Shown piece by piece: positions 1 to 6,802 of a DNA stretch of 39,901 nt (position 1 is its first letter; every line of letters begins with the position of its first letter). A model generated the notes under the pieces. It was given only the letters and a program-made list of their open reading frames with translations, was not told the origin of the DNA and ran no database searches. The translations under genes and the position numbers were made by a program. Source of the stretch: Acinetobacter brisouii CIP 110357 (GTDB taxonomy: Bacteria > Pseudomonadota > Gammaproteobacteria > Pseudomonadales > Moraxellaceae); NCBI RefSeq assembly GCF_000488275.1, contig NZ_KI530767.1:1-39901 (forward strand), written 5' to 3'.

Positions 1-67
1 TATATGTGGTCAATTCATTAACCATATATGGTCAAATCATTAACCGTATGTGGTCAAATCATTAACC
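1..67. repeat. Replication iterons (three 22-bp direct repeats)
   Basis: Three head-to-tail copies lie at 1-22, 24-45 and 46-67, with core TGGTCAAWTCATTAAC. They sit directly upstream of a Rep_3-family gene, the usual place for initiator-binding iterons of theta-replicating plasmids. Further copies lie at 39616-39637 and 39858-39901, so the array crosses the arbitrary window ends. Binding by Rep is inferred from family and position. Confidence 0.9.
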
Positions 68-91
68 AAATTTTAAGTCAATTCCTCTGTT

Positions 92-139
92 TATATGTGG
101 TTAATAAATTATTTGACCATATAAAGGTAAACGTATAGT
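92..139 (+). promoter_or_regulatory. rep promoter with half-iteron inverted repeat (autoregulatory operator)
   Basis: An imperfect inverted repeat (TATATGTGGT at 92-101, ACCATATA at 116-123 opposed) is built from iteron half-sites. It covers the candidate -35 TTGACC (113-118); a -10 TATAGT follows at 134-139 after a short 15-bp spacer. Rep_3 plasmids commonly carry such inverted half-iterons at the rep promoter, where Rep dimers repress rep while monomers bind iterons. The promoter call is moderate because of the spacer; the inverted repeat is plain. Confidence 0.65.
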
Positions 140-161
140 ATTTATGCATACACACAAAACA
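136..161 (+). promoter_or_regulatory. 26-bp leader element shared with parA
   Basis: This stretch, from the -10 region of rep into its 5' leader and ending in ACACACAAAACA, matches 24 of 26 bases with the minus-strand leader of parA at 38068-38093. The start codons follow at similar distances (10 and 12 bases). A shorter version (ACACACAAAACA only) precedes the leftward gene starting at 3796. It may be a common operator, promoter or translational leader for plasmid functions. Confidence 0.6.
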
Positions 162-171
162 GAGTAAAAAA

Positions 172-1254
172 ATGAAAGAACGCCAAGTTCTTGATTCAGA
201 GCATCTAAAACAATCAAACACCATTGTTGAAGCAATGTACAGAATGGAATCGCATGAACAGCTTGTCATGCTACTTGCATTTAAAAAAATTAATCAGCTT
301 GAACAAAACGGTGTGAATGTCGATGCAACGACAGCAATTGATATTGATGCCCTTGATTATGCTAGGGTTTATGGGGTAAGTAAGAATGTTGCATTTAATG
401 CAATTCTGAATGCTCAGAATAATATTTTTGAACGTCAATTCACTTGGAAGGTAATAGCAGATGACGGCGTGGTTTCTAAGAAAACAGGGCGTTGGATTCA
501 TACGAAAGAAGAAGTAGATCAAAAGTCCAGAATTAGAATGTACTTTTCACCTACCATTTTGCCTTTTGCCAGCCAAGTCGAGAAAAACTTTACTTTGATT
601 GATTTACGGCAAACGTCTGGCCTTGGCAATAAGTATGCAATGCGATTATTCCAGCTTCTTTTAAAGTGGAAAAATGCAGAATATGCACCAATCTTTGATG
701 TACAGACATTAAAGCTTCAGCTTGGCGTTGATGTTGAAAACGGGGAATATGCGTTATTCAGTGATTTTAGGAAAAATGTCATTGAAAAAGCTGTTAAGAA
801 GATCAATACAAAAACTAATATTTTCATTAAAAAAGTCGCATATAAAAAAGATGGCCGTGTAATTTCTCATATTTCTTTTTTATTCGATTATCACGAAGGT
901 AAAAATATAACCCCTGATAACGGCGAGGATTTCGCGTTAGAGCTATCAAAGCCAAAAGTTGCTAGAAAACCACGGTTAGAGCATAAAAGCGTAACAGTGG
1001 CTAAATCAGGAGAAAACAAGGCAACCATAAGTATGAGTGAAGATCAGGCACAAATGTATGCTGATAAAATTATACGTGCTATTGAAAGCGGAGAGGAAAA
1101 GGCAGCATTTAAGGCGGTGGCTGGATTGGCTAAAATCGGTGAAAATATGCCAGATTTCAAGAAACGCATTAAAGCTGATTTAATGGCTGGTGAATTGAAT
1201 ATGTATCGCTCTGCATTAAAAGAGCTTGGCTGTAGTGTTCGGTACACTCGATAA
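172..1254 (+). CDS. rep: Rep_3-family plasmid replication initiator
   Basis: A 360-residue protein expected to bind the flanking iterons and open the origin for host DnaB and polymerase. The N-terminal part (about residues 5-230) has the winged-helix pattern of Rep_3 initiators: a start of the kind 'NTIVEAMYRMESHEQLVMLLAF', a conserved 'RIRMYFSPTILPFASQ' block, then 'TSGLGNKYAMRLFQLLLKW', and a second winged helix around 'LQLGVDVENGEYALFSDFRKNVI'. The tail (about 260-360) is poorly conserved in the family and may bind host factors. The ATG follows a weak ribosome site, AGAG. It is alone between the origin and two terminators. It is the only replication gene I recognise in the element, so it probably serves both plasmid and lytic replication. 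Confidence 0.92.
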   Translation: MKERQVLDSEHLKQSNTIVEAMYRMESHEQLVMLLAFKKINQLEQNGVNVDATTAIDIDALDYARVYGVSKNVAFNAILNAQNNIFERQFTWKVIADDGVVSKKTGRWIHTKEEVDQKSRIRMYFSPTILPFASQVEKNFTLIDLRQTSGLGNKYAMRLFQLLLKWKNAEYAPIFDVQTLKLQLGVDVENGEYALFSDFRKNVIEKAVKKINTKTNIFIKKVAYKKDGRVISHISFLFDYHEGKNITPDNGEDFALELSKPKVARKPRLEHKSVTVAKSGENKATISMSEDQAQMYADKIIRAIESGEEKAAFKAVAGLAKIGENMPDFKKRIKADLMAGELNMYRSALKELGCSVRYTR

Positions 1255-1269
1255 AGTAATTGTTTGTAA

Positions 1270-1296
1270 AAAATCAGCAAATATGCTGATTTTTTA
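1270..1296 (+). terminator. Intrinsic terminator of rep
   Basis: Hairpin AAATCAGCA / TGCTGATTT with a short A/T loop and a following T-run, 16 bases after the rep stop codon. Confidence 0.8.
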
Positions 1297-1378
1297 TTGC
1301 TTTATATTTCTGTGAAAGGTATTGTTTATTTGTCCATTACACGGACTCCTATTGTTAGATTGTCCAAAGAGGCAGTCA

Positions 1379-1406
1379 AAAAAACCAGCTATATGCTGGT
1401 TTTTTA
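1379..1406. terminator. Bidirectional hairpin terminator
   Basis: Stem AAAACCAGC / GCTGGTTTT around TATAT, with T-runs on both strands. It is the near-complement of hairpins at 4051-4073 and 36964-36986, so the element reuses one terminator design. Between this and the rep terminator, TGTCCA occurs at 1331 and 1361, with a third copy at 1416; I see no gene in 1255-1467. Confidence 0.75.
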
Positions 1407-1437
1407 ATGTCTAGGTGTCCAATGCTGTATTTATGCA

Positions 1438-1466
1438 TTAAAAAAGCGCCTATTACGGCGCTTTAA
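1438..1466 (-). terminator. Terminator of the leftward early operon
   Basis: Read on the minus strand: stem AAAGCGCC / GGCGCTTT followed by a T-run, immediately after the stop codon at 1468. The stem carries one copy of the over-represented hexamer ACGGCG (1455-1460). Confidence 0.85.
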
Positions 1467-1467
1467 G

Positions 1468-1731
1468 TTATGTTTGCTGTTGTATGGCCCTTGTGTGTGC
1501 AATACTACGTACTTTATTGAATAGATCAGGATTAAGTATTTCTTGAGCCTGTTTATAGAACAACTTAAAAAAATGATTGTCACTTGCTGAAACACGCTCA
1601 CAGAGTTCAACTTCAAGACGTTGCAATTTATCCTGTAAAGCCTTTGTATTATGGCCGCTTAGCTGATCCTGTGAAAGTTTGGCTTTAGTTGCCTTAATAT
1701 CTTTCATGATGTTTTTTATTGGTCTATTCAT
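1468..1731 (-). CDS. Small coiled-coil protein, unknown function
   Basis: An 87-residue protein I do not recognise. It is rich in charged residues and has a heptad-like helix over about residues 10-45 (pattern 'ATKAKLSQDQL...KALQDKLQRLEVELCERV'), which suggests a short coiled coil. It has no cysteines in metal-binding arrangement and no membrane segment. The ATG overlaps the stop of the upstream zinc-ribbon gene by 8 bases, so the two are translationally coupled. It is the last gene of the leftward operon starting at 3796 and is followed at once by a terminator. Its place beside a recombination ATPase makes an early-phase accessory role likely, but nothing in the sequence gives the activity. 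Confidence 0.75.
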   Translation of the reverse strand: MNRPIKNIMKDIKATKAKLSQDQLSGHNTKALQDKLQRLEVELCERVSASDNHFFKLFYKQAQEILNPDLFNKVRSIAHTRAIQQQT

Positions 1732-1933
1732 TGGCCTGCTCCATATTCCAATTTACGTTTGCTGCACCATCTTCACACTCAATAATTCCAGTGGCTCCGC
1801 ATTTAGGGCATTTAGCTTGATCACCATCCCATAAATAGCAACCAATACCACGGTCAGTTGTTACCTCTGCATAGTCACTAAAGCCACAATTTTCACAAGC
1901 TGCAAGCCAAGTGATCTTCAGGACTTTACTCAT
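1724..1933 (-). CDS. Small zinc-ribbon protein
   Basis: A 69-residue protein with two CxxC knuckles, CENC (13-16) and CPKC (42-45), about 26 residues apart: the layout of a rubredoxin-like zinc ribbon. I placed the start at the ATG at 1933 because it overlaps the upstream stop codon (8 bases); the open frame continues upstream to 1999, but that would overlap the neighbour much further. The ribbon could bind nucleic acid or a protein partner; no catalytic residues are visible. Expected to be expressed from PL with its neighbours. Confidence 0.75.
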   Translation of the reverse strand: MSKVLKITWLAACENCGFSDYAEVTTDRGIGCYLWDGDQAKCPKCGATGIIECEDGAANVNWNMEQANE

Positions 1934-2270
1934 GAGCTTCACCCTGTATTTTTTTAGCCCACCACAAGACAATAAAATCATATTCAGTGGAAAACCCACA
2001 TATTAAGAAATGGTCAGGTGTTGGCGGATTAGGTTTCCAGTTGCTCCAATCCTCAAGGTCATCATCACCAATAATTTCGGAAACATCTTCAATAGAATGT
2101 TGTTCAACTTTAATAGTGATACCACCGTCAGACTGCATCTTTTCCCATTCTTCTCTTGAGTATGGTTCTTCGCTGCTGGTCTGTAAGCGAGGGTCAATTA
2201 ACATTAAATCAGGGTGCGACCACTCTGCAAAATCGACAGGTACTTGTACGGGTTCAAGTTGTTTAATCAT
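1926..2270 (-). CDS. Acidic hypothetical protein
   Basis: A 114-residue protein, strongly acidic in its middle third (run 'EDVSEIIGDDDLEDW'), with a hydrophobic C-terminal stretch 'DFIVLWWAKKI'. I recognise no family. The ATG at 2270 follows a good ribosome site (AGGAAAAT). Acidic small early phage proteins are sometimes DNA mimics acting against host nucleases, but that is only a possibility; the evidence is composition and place in the leftward early operon. Confidence 0.7.
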   Translation of the reverse strand: MIKQLEPVQVPVDFAEWSHPDLMLIDPRLQTSSEEPYSREEWEKMQSDGGITIKVEQHSIEDVSEIIGDDDLEDWSNWKPNPPTPDHFLICGFSTEYDFIVLWWAKKIQGEAHE

Positions 2271-2288
2271 ATTTTCCTCTTGGTGTTT

Positions 2289-2471
2289 TTAAACTTCATA
2301 GCGCTGTTTTCTAGCTGCTACTTGGTTCTTATGTAGAACAACAGAAACAGACTTAACCATTTCATTGCGCTTTACGATTTGCTGGGCCTCGGTGAATGTT
2401 GAAGCTTCAACAAGGCCATGAATTGAGCCTTTAGGGTGCATCTTTGCGGTATATCGCCAAATAAATTTCAT
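2289..2471 (-). CDS. Small basic protein, unknown function
   Basis: A 60-residue basic protein starting MKFIWRYTAKMHPKG. The body alternates beta and helix signals ('SIHGLVEASTFTEAQQIVKRNEMVKSVSVVL'), like small phage proteins of the leftward recombination operon. I chose the ATG at 2471; an in-frame TTG nine codons upstream is possible but lies inside a hairpin (2488-2508). No domain was recognised. Spacing to the neighbours is short, so it is co-transcribed with the Sak4-like gene. Confidence 0.65.
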   Translation of the reverse strand: MKFIWRYTAKMHPKGSIHGLVEASTFTEAQQIVKRNEMVKSVSVVLHKNQVAARKQRYEV

Positions 2472-2487
2472 TTCTAAATCCAAAGTT

Positions 2488-2508
2488 ATGCCGCGCAATG
2501 CACGGCAT
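2488..2508 (-). other. GC-rich hairpin between two early genes
   Basis: Read leftward, ATGCCGTGCATTGCGCGGCAT folds on itself almost completely. It lies between the Sak4-like stop codon and the next start and lacks a T-run, so it looks more like an mRNA-processing or stability element than a terminator. Confidence 0.45.
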
Positions 2509-2513
2509 TAGAA

Positions 2514-3455
2514 TTAAGCAGCAGTTTCAAAAAACTTTTTGGTTTGTTCGTCATAACCTAAGCCACGCTCTTTGATGGCGTTATGCTTTAAACAGGCCCA
2601 CATTTGGTTAAACCTTGGATTTTCCATTTCATTGGAAAGTTGTTCTTTTAAATTATTAAATTCACTTGCATATTGAGATTCTATGCAGTCCTGTTGCCAC
2701 TTAATCCAAGATTGTTCTTGCTCTTGAAATTCGCGTTGTTCAGGTGTCATAGTGTTTAAATGATCTTTGATATTTGCAATAAGATCAGCCAGAAATGTAG
2801 GGTTATTTGTTAAGTCTGGAACTTCAACATTCCCAAGACTTGCACAGTCTTTAGAGTGGTATTTCTCGCCACTGTTATCAAATTTTAGAAAACGGCATTG
2901 TTGACCTTGATGTTTTCTATCCCAGCTAAAGAACGCCATACAATCAGAAATACGGTAAATTTCGTTTCTGTTTTTACCGCCTAAATCTGGACGAATAATG
3001 GTTTCGTCCCCGTCTTTGTCCTCAGTAGCATGAGCGATAAAAATAACGTCCTTTCCGCTTGAGATTAGACGATTCACAAAAGTTGTAAATTCTGTATTTA
3101 CAGATCCTTGAACATTTAATTTTAATGATCCATCTTGTTTGCAGTTTTTGCGATCATTCGCAAAGTGGGCGCGGATAAGTTCTAGTAAGCGCTGTACAGT
3201 ATCAATAATGATAGTGTCGTAAGGTTCTAGGTCTTTATTTACATCAAGTGAGCTTAGGGCATTCCAGTTATTTGCTACATAAACAGAAGAACGGCGTAGA
3301 AATCCTGTGCGATATGCACCTAAATCCACATCCAGAAGAAGGGCATTTTTTGCAGTCATTGCAATTGAGCTTTTTCCGATTCCTGGGCCTCCATAGATAT
3401 AGAGTTTAATTGCATTGATTAGGATGGCTTCAGTTGGTTTGATAATTGGTAACAT
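2514..3455 (-). CDS. Sak4-like recombination ATPase (AAA_24 / Rad51-like)
   Basis: A 313-residue P-loop ATPase. Walker A is GGPGIGKSS (residues 22-30) and Walker B is TIIIDT (81-86), followed by a RecA-like core with 'KDVIFIAHATEDKDGDE' near residue 150. This order and length fit the phage nucleotide-binding AAA_24 family containing Sak4, single-strand annealing and strand-exchange proteins of temperate phages. The tail (about 235-313) is charged and probably helical. It is the main gene of the PL operon, as red genes are in lambda. With no phage helicase or primase present, it may supply the recombination needed to form packaging concatemers. I see no companion SSB gene. Family call is good; the precise activity is inferred. 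Confidence 0.8.
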   Translation of the reverse strand: MLPIIKPTEAILINAIKLYIYGGPGIGKSSIAMTAKNALLLDVDLGAYRTGFLRRSSVYVANNWNALSSLDVNKDLEPYDTIIIDTVQRLLELIRAHFANDRKNCKQDGSLKLNVQGSVNTEFTTFVNRLISSGKDVIFIAHATEDKDGDETIIRPDLGGKNRNEIYRISDCMAFFSWDRKHQGQQCRFLKFDNSGEKYHSKDCASLGNVEVPDLTNNPTFLADLIANIKDHLNTMTPEQREFQEQEQSWIKWQQDCIESQYASEFNNLKEQLSNEMENPRFNQMWACLKHNAIKERGLGYDEQTKKFFETAA

Positions 3456-3514
3456 TTCGATATTCCTTTGAATATTGCATAAGCCAAGGCTTAGGCGAGA
3501 TCGAATTAAATTTT

Positions 3515-3796
3515 TTATTCAGCGAGTGTTTGAAGTTTTATGCTTTGTATTTGCTGCTGGTTGTATTCGTACTCATAAGCACTAAGGCAAGAGCGCATAC
3601 CAAACAGGGTGATAAAGATAAGGAAAACGAAAGGGGCTATACGTTTAAGCAACTTGAATAAGTTTGAAGAAAAGTCAGCAATCTGAATGATGAAGAAAGC
3701 CATCATGAAGAAAGGAAGTAACGCATAGTAAACAAAATCAACCTTTTGGAGGTTGTGACCGAACTTAATCGGATTTTGTGTGATAGTATTATTCAT
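3515..3796 (-). CDS. Small membrane protein, first gene of the PL operon
   Basis: A 93-residue protein with two hydrophobic segments (about 24-42, 'VYYALLPFFMMAFFIIQIA', and about 53-70, 'IAPFVFLIFITLFGM') and polar ends: a hairpin in the inner membrane. No family recognised. The ATG follows AGGTGAAACT. Its leader carries ACACACAAAACA, the same word found before rep and parA, so it may share control with the plasmid genes as well as being under PL. Superinfection exclusion or membrane anchoring are possible roles for a first-position lysogenic membrane protein, but the sequence does not decide. Confidence 0.7.
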   Translation of the reverse strand: MNNTITQNPIKFGHNLQKVDFVYYALLPFFMMAFFIIQIADFSSNLFKLLKRIAPFVFLIFITLFGMRSCLSAYEYEYNQQQIQSIKLQTLAE

Positions 3797-3903
3797 AGTT
3801 TCACCTGTTTTGTGTGTAGTGTGGAACAGTGAGGGAAAACGGTTGCACCCGTTGAACTCAAGAACCGCGTCTTATGGCGCGGTTTTTTATTGCCCTTTCT
3901 ATT

Positions 3904-3931
3904 AATATAAACAAATATAAATAAAAATCAA
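3904..3931 (-). promoter_or_regulatory. Candidate PL promoter with repressor operator
   Basis: On the minus strand, -35 TTGATT (3926-3931) and -10 TATATT (3904-3909) are 16 bp apart. The spacer and -10 overlap a 19-bp sequence (3905-3923) repeated exactly at 4886-4904 at PRM, and contain the word ATAAACAAA (3907-3915). It would drive the genes from 3796 to 1468 and be shut by the repressor. Confidence 0.6.
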
Positions 3932-4050
3932 TGAAAAATTTACATATAGTTATATCTAGTTATTTTTAATTTGGGTAAATCTATGCTTTTTAAGCAAAAA
4001 AAATACATAAATATAAACAAAATATGATTTTTTATAAGTAAATAAACAAA

Positions 4051-4073
4051 AAAGCCAGCATATAGCTGGCTTT
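4051..4073 (-). terminator. Terminator of the repressor gene
   Basis: Stem AAAGCCAGC / GCTGGCTTT around ATATA, followed on the minus strand by a T-run, 20 bases past the stop codon. The stem-loop is the same as at 36964-36986. Confidence 0.8.
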
Positions 4074-4092
4074 TATTAATGGTTTATAAATT

Positions 4093-4836
4093 TTAGAGAG
4101 ATTTTTGCGAGATTACAGCAACCCCAATGATTTCATAATTTTCACGTAAGACAGGGAAATTTTGATTAATCGGTTCAAATGAGCATATCACTTCATCATT
4201 GGCCGTTACTTCAAGCACTGTATATATTCTGAAGTGGTAATCACTCGGCTTGTTCTTATTGCCGACAAGGACAATATCTTGTGGTTTTGGTTCACGTTCA
4301 GGGTTAATAACAAAAAGCGTTCCTTTTGGATGTATGTTTTTAGAATGTATATTCTTGGTGTTTATACCTTCTAATGCATCATCCTCAAGGATATAGCCAA
4401 AAGCGTTTTCGGGTAGATTTAAACAAACTGGGGTCGTAGCTGGTTGGGTGGGCATTATAAAATCCTTGTCCTTAAACCGTGGTCTAATGCTATCCATCGT
4501 TTCAGCGTCAATTGTCGGAATGTAGCTAATACGCATTTGCTTATTCAGCAAAGGATTTCTACTTATAGCTTCGCGTTTTGATATGCGTTCAGCAAGTCTA
4601 GGGCTGAATGCTGCAATATCAACATCTAAGGCATCAGAAAAAACCTGTGCCGAATCCTCTTTCAGTTCAACTCTGCCGTTCAAGTAAGCAGACACATTAG
4701 GCTGTGTCCACCCCCCAACCTTAGCAATATTGCTCTGAGTGAATAAACGGCCTTTCTCTTTTTCTTCTTGCTTTTTTATTGCGAATAGATCCGACAATTT
4801 TGCGGCCTCTAACTCAATGATAGCTCTATCAACCAT
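4093..4836 (-). CDS. CI-like phage repressor with degenerate S24 domain
   Basis: A 247-residue repressor. The N-terminal helix-turn-helix lies about 33-58 ('TQSNIAKVGGWTQPNVSAYL') and the C-terminal half (about 125-245) follows the LexA/CI S24 fold, ending 'YEIIGVAVIS'. At the catalytic loop, where S24 proteases read G-D-S-M, this has E-D-D-A-L (151-155): by my alignment the serine is alanine. The usual lysine region reads 'HFRIY' (201-205), an arginine. A small duplication, KNIH-S/KNIH-P, follows the loop. The protein therefore probably dimerises but cannot self-cleave with RecA. The ATG has a good AGGAG site. It is divergent from a Cro-like gene and flanked by operators. Confidence 0.88.
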   Translation of the reverse strand: MVDRAIIELEAAKLSDLFAIKKQEEKEKGRLFTQSNIAKVGGWTQPNVSAYLNGRVELKEDSAQVFSDALDVDIAAFSPRLAERISKREAISRNPLLNKQMRISYIPTIDAETMDSIRPRFKDKDFIMPTQPATTPVCLNLPENAFGYILEDDALEGINTKNIHSKNIHPKGTLFVINPEREPKPQDIVLVGNKNKPSDYHFRIYTVLEVTANDEVICSFEPINQNFPVLRENYEIIGVAVISQKSL

Positions 4837-4865
4837 TACTCAAAAACTCCTATTTTCGCAATATA

Positions 4866-4904
4866 ATTCTAAATCTAATAGTTATATATAAACAAATATA
4901 AATA
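4866..4904 (-). promoter_or_regulatory. Candidate PRM promoter of the repressor
   Basis: On the minus strand, -35 TTGTTT (4890-4895) and -10 TAGAAT (4866-4871) are 18 bp apart. The -35 lies inside the operator word ATAAACAAA (4888-4896), within the 19-bp repeat 4886-4904 that recurs at PL, so the repressor probably regulates its own gene. Confidence 0.6.
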
Positions 4905-4908
4905 TAAA

Positions 4909-4937
4909 TTGCATAGAAATAAACAAAGCAATATAAT
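4909..4937 (+). promoter_or_regulatory. PR promoter with operator in the spacer
   Basis: -35 TTGCAT (4909-4914), 17-bp spacer, perfect -10 TATAAT (4932-4937). The operator word ATAAACAAA (4919-4927) sits in the spacer, so bound repressor would block polymerase. It drives the rightward early operon from 4971. Confidence 0.8.
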
Positions 4938-4970
4938 TTATAAATGAATTAGTCATCGTATGAGGGATTT

Positions 4971-5195
4971 ATGAGCTATCAAGATCATGAAATGCAGATA
5001 AGAGCGATTAAAACTGCAATTTTCTATCGGGTTCAGCATAAGAACATTGCTAAACGTGTTGGTTTAAAAGCTTCTCGCCTTGGTGAGTTATCCAAGGACA
5101 TTAGCTCAATTACAGAAGATGAGCGCCGTCTACTCTGGAATGGTCTGATTCTGCCAAAGCTTAAAAAGATGAATAGTGCTTATTTATTAGCCTAA
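4971..5195 (+). CDS. Cro-like small regulator
   Basis: A 74-residue basic protein, first gene from PR and divergent from the repressor, the classical cro position. A helix-turn-helix is plausible over about residues 21-45 ('VQHKNIAKRVGLKASRLGELSKD'), followed by a helical tail 'SITEDERRLLWNGLILPKL'. The ATG has an AGGG site 6 bases upstream. It probably binds the ATAAACAAA operators and helps switch off the repressor. CII-like activator is the main alternative; the size and the position nearest PR favour Cro. Confidence 0.7.
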   Translation: MSYQDHEMQIRAIKTAIFYRVQHKNIAKRVGLKASRLGELSKDISSITEDERRLLWNGLILPKLKKMNSAYLLA

Positions 5196-5244
5196 GCATA
5201 AAAATTGTACGAAAACGGATATTCACAGAATTTTGGAAATAACT

Positions 5245-6585
5245 ATGTTTGATTTATTACCATATGAATTGATTATTGATAATTTTGCAGGCGGTGGAGG
5301 TACAAGTACTGGTTTAGAAGCTGCTTTTGGTCGGCCTGTTGATATTGCTATTAATCATGATCCAAAAGCTTTAGCGATGCATCGAGCTAATCACCCTGAT
5401 ACTAAGCATTACTGCGAGAGCGTTTGGGATATAGATCCAATTGAAGTGACTGGCAATCAACCAGTGGGCCTTGTTTGGCTTTCACCTGACTGTAAGCATT
5501 TCTCAAAAGCCAAAGGTGGAAAACCTGTTGAGAAGAAAATTCGCGGTCTTGCTTGGGTAGCATTGCGCTGGGCAGCAAAGACACGACCACGCGTCATCAT
5601 GCTTGAGAATGTCGAAGAATTTAAGACCTGGGGCCGTGCTGCTGAAGATGGTCGTCCATGTCCAAAACATAAGGGTGAAACATTCAGAAGCTTTGTGAAA
5701 GCATTACGCTATCAGGGTTATGAAGTTAAATGGAGAGAATTACGTGCCTGTGACTATGGCTCACCAACGATTCGTAAGCGTTTTTTCTTAATTGCGCGCC
5801 GTGACGGGTTACCAATTGTTTTTCCAAAACCTACGCATGCAGACCCAAAAAGTTCAGAAGTAAAAAATGGGAAATTAAAGCCTTGGCGCACGGCTGCGGA
5901 ATGTATTGACTGGACAATTCCATGTCCAAGCATCTTTGAACGATCAAAACCACTTGTTGACGCTACATCACGCCGTTTAGCAAATGGTTTGGTTCGCCAA
6001 GTTATTAATAATCCTGATCCATTCATTGTTGACGTAGATAGCCAACAGGTTGCGCCAGTAATGACTGAAATTGCAAATGCTTCAAGCCCACGTTGTATGT
6101 CAGCAAATGAGCCACTTCGGACTATTTGTGCTCAGGTTAAAGGTGGTCATCATGCATTGGTTACAGCATTGATTGAAAAGCACAGCGATAAGAATGTTGA
6201 TTTGAAATCTCTTGATTTTAAAGCACCAGATGTATCTGCATTCTTGACCGCATTTTATGGCAATGAGAAAGACGGAAATAGCTTAAATACTCCACTTAGA
6301 ACAATTCCAACCAAAGACCGTTTTGGTTTAGTGACTGTAAAAGGTGAGCTACATCAAATTGTTGATATTGGCATGCGTATGTTTCAGCCAGTTGAATTAT
6401 TCAAGGCTCAAGGTTTCCCAACTACATATATCTTCAGTTACGGCATTGATGAGCATGGCAACACGATAAAGCTAACTAAAACCGAGCAAGGTCGCATGGT
6501 TGGTAATTCAGTTTGCCCGCAATTATCTGAAGCACTTGTACGTGCCAATTTCAGTCATGAAAGCAAATATCAGGGTGCAGCATGA
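5245..6585 (+). CDS. DNA (cytosine-5) methyltransferase
   Basis: A 446-residue C5 methyltransferase that would add methyl groups to cytosine in phage DNA. Motif I DNFAGGGGTSTGLE (12-25) binds AdoMet; motif IV SPDCKHFS (80-87) carries the nucleophile Cys83; motif VI ENVEEF is at 121-126; motif VIII is 'SPTIRKRFFLIARR'; the recognition region is about 200-350; motifs IX-X are 'RMFQPVELFKAQGFP' and 'GRMVGNSVCPQL'. All catalytic motifs look intact. I chose the ATG at 5245 over an in-frame TTG at 5233 because TGGAA is well spaced from it. No cognate restriction enzyme is obvious, though a nuclease-like gene lies two genes on. Its likely job is masking the genome from host restriction. The target sequence cannot be read from the protein. 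Confidence 0.92.
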   Translation: MFDLLPYELIIDNFAGGGGTSTGLEAAFGRPVDIAINHDPKALAMHRANHPDTKHYCESVWDIDPIEVTGNQPVGLVWLSPDCKHFSKAKGGKPVEKKIRGLAWVALRWAAKTRPRVIMLENVEEFKTWGRAAEDGRPCPKHKGETFRSFVKALRYQGYEVKWRELRACDYGSPTIRKRFFLIARRDGLPIVFPKPTHADPKSSEVKNGKLKPWRTAAECIDWTIPCPSIFERSKPLVDATSRRLANGLVRQVINNPDPFIVDVDSQQVAPVMTEIANASSPRCMSANEPLRTICAQVKGGHHALVTALIEKHSDKNVDLKSLDFKAPDVSAFLTAFYGNEKDGNSLNTPLRTIPTKDRFGLVTVKGELHQIVDIGMRMFQPVELFKAQGFPTTYIFSYGIDEHGNTIKLTKTEQGRMVGNSVCPQLSEALVRANFSHESKYQGAA

Positions 6586-6800
6586 TCATTATTACTTTCT
6601 ATCAATTCAAGCGCTTGGCTCGACAGTACCAAAAGGACAACAAAGGCCAAAACATTGAGTTAACCAATATCATTTTACAGACAAGCTATTTGGACTATGC
6701 GAATCGCGTTCCTAATTACCTGGTAACGCGCATTAAGCACCATTTTAAAGATCGGCCATTCATTGAGCTTGTAAGACAGCAGCATGTAACAGAGGTTTAA
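6582..6800 (+). CDS. Small hypothetical protein
   Basis: A 72-residue basic, mostly helical protein ('ITFYQFKRLARQYQKDNKGQN...'), with no cysteines or membrane segment. It is not recognised. The ATG overlaps the methyltransferase stop by 4 bases (ATGA), so it is translated with it and is probably an accessory of the same early module. Confidence 0.75.
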   Translation: MIIITFYQFKRLARQYQKDNKGQNIELTNIILQTSYLDYANRVPNYLVTRIKHHFKDRPFIELVRQQHVTEV

Positions 6801-6802
6801 GC

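Larger units (their letters stand above)
3797..4092. promoter_or_regulatory. Left immunity control region (no gene)
   Basis: Non-coding. From right to left it holds the repressor-gene terminator, three copies of ATAAACAAA (3907, 4013, 4042), the PL promoter and a leader with two hairpins (3863-3883, and an AACGG/CCGTT stem near 3840). The 3863-3883 hairpin (AACCGCG/CGCGGTT) has its T-run on the plus strand, although no plus-strand gene precedes it, so it either terminates an unseen plus-strand RNA or is a structured PL leader. Confidence 0.65.

Noticed and set aside
3446..3661. Plus-strand open frame opposite the membrane-protein gene
   Set aside because: It is antisense to 3515-3796, has no ribosome site and shows composition of a complementary shadow.
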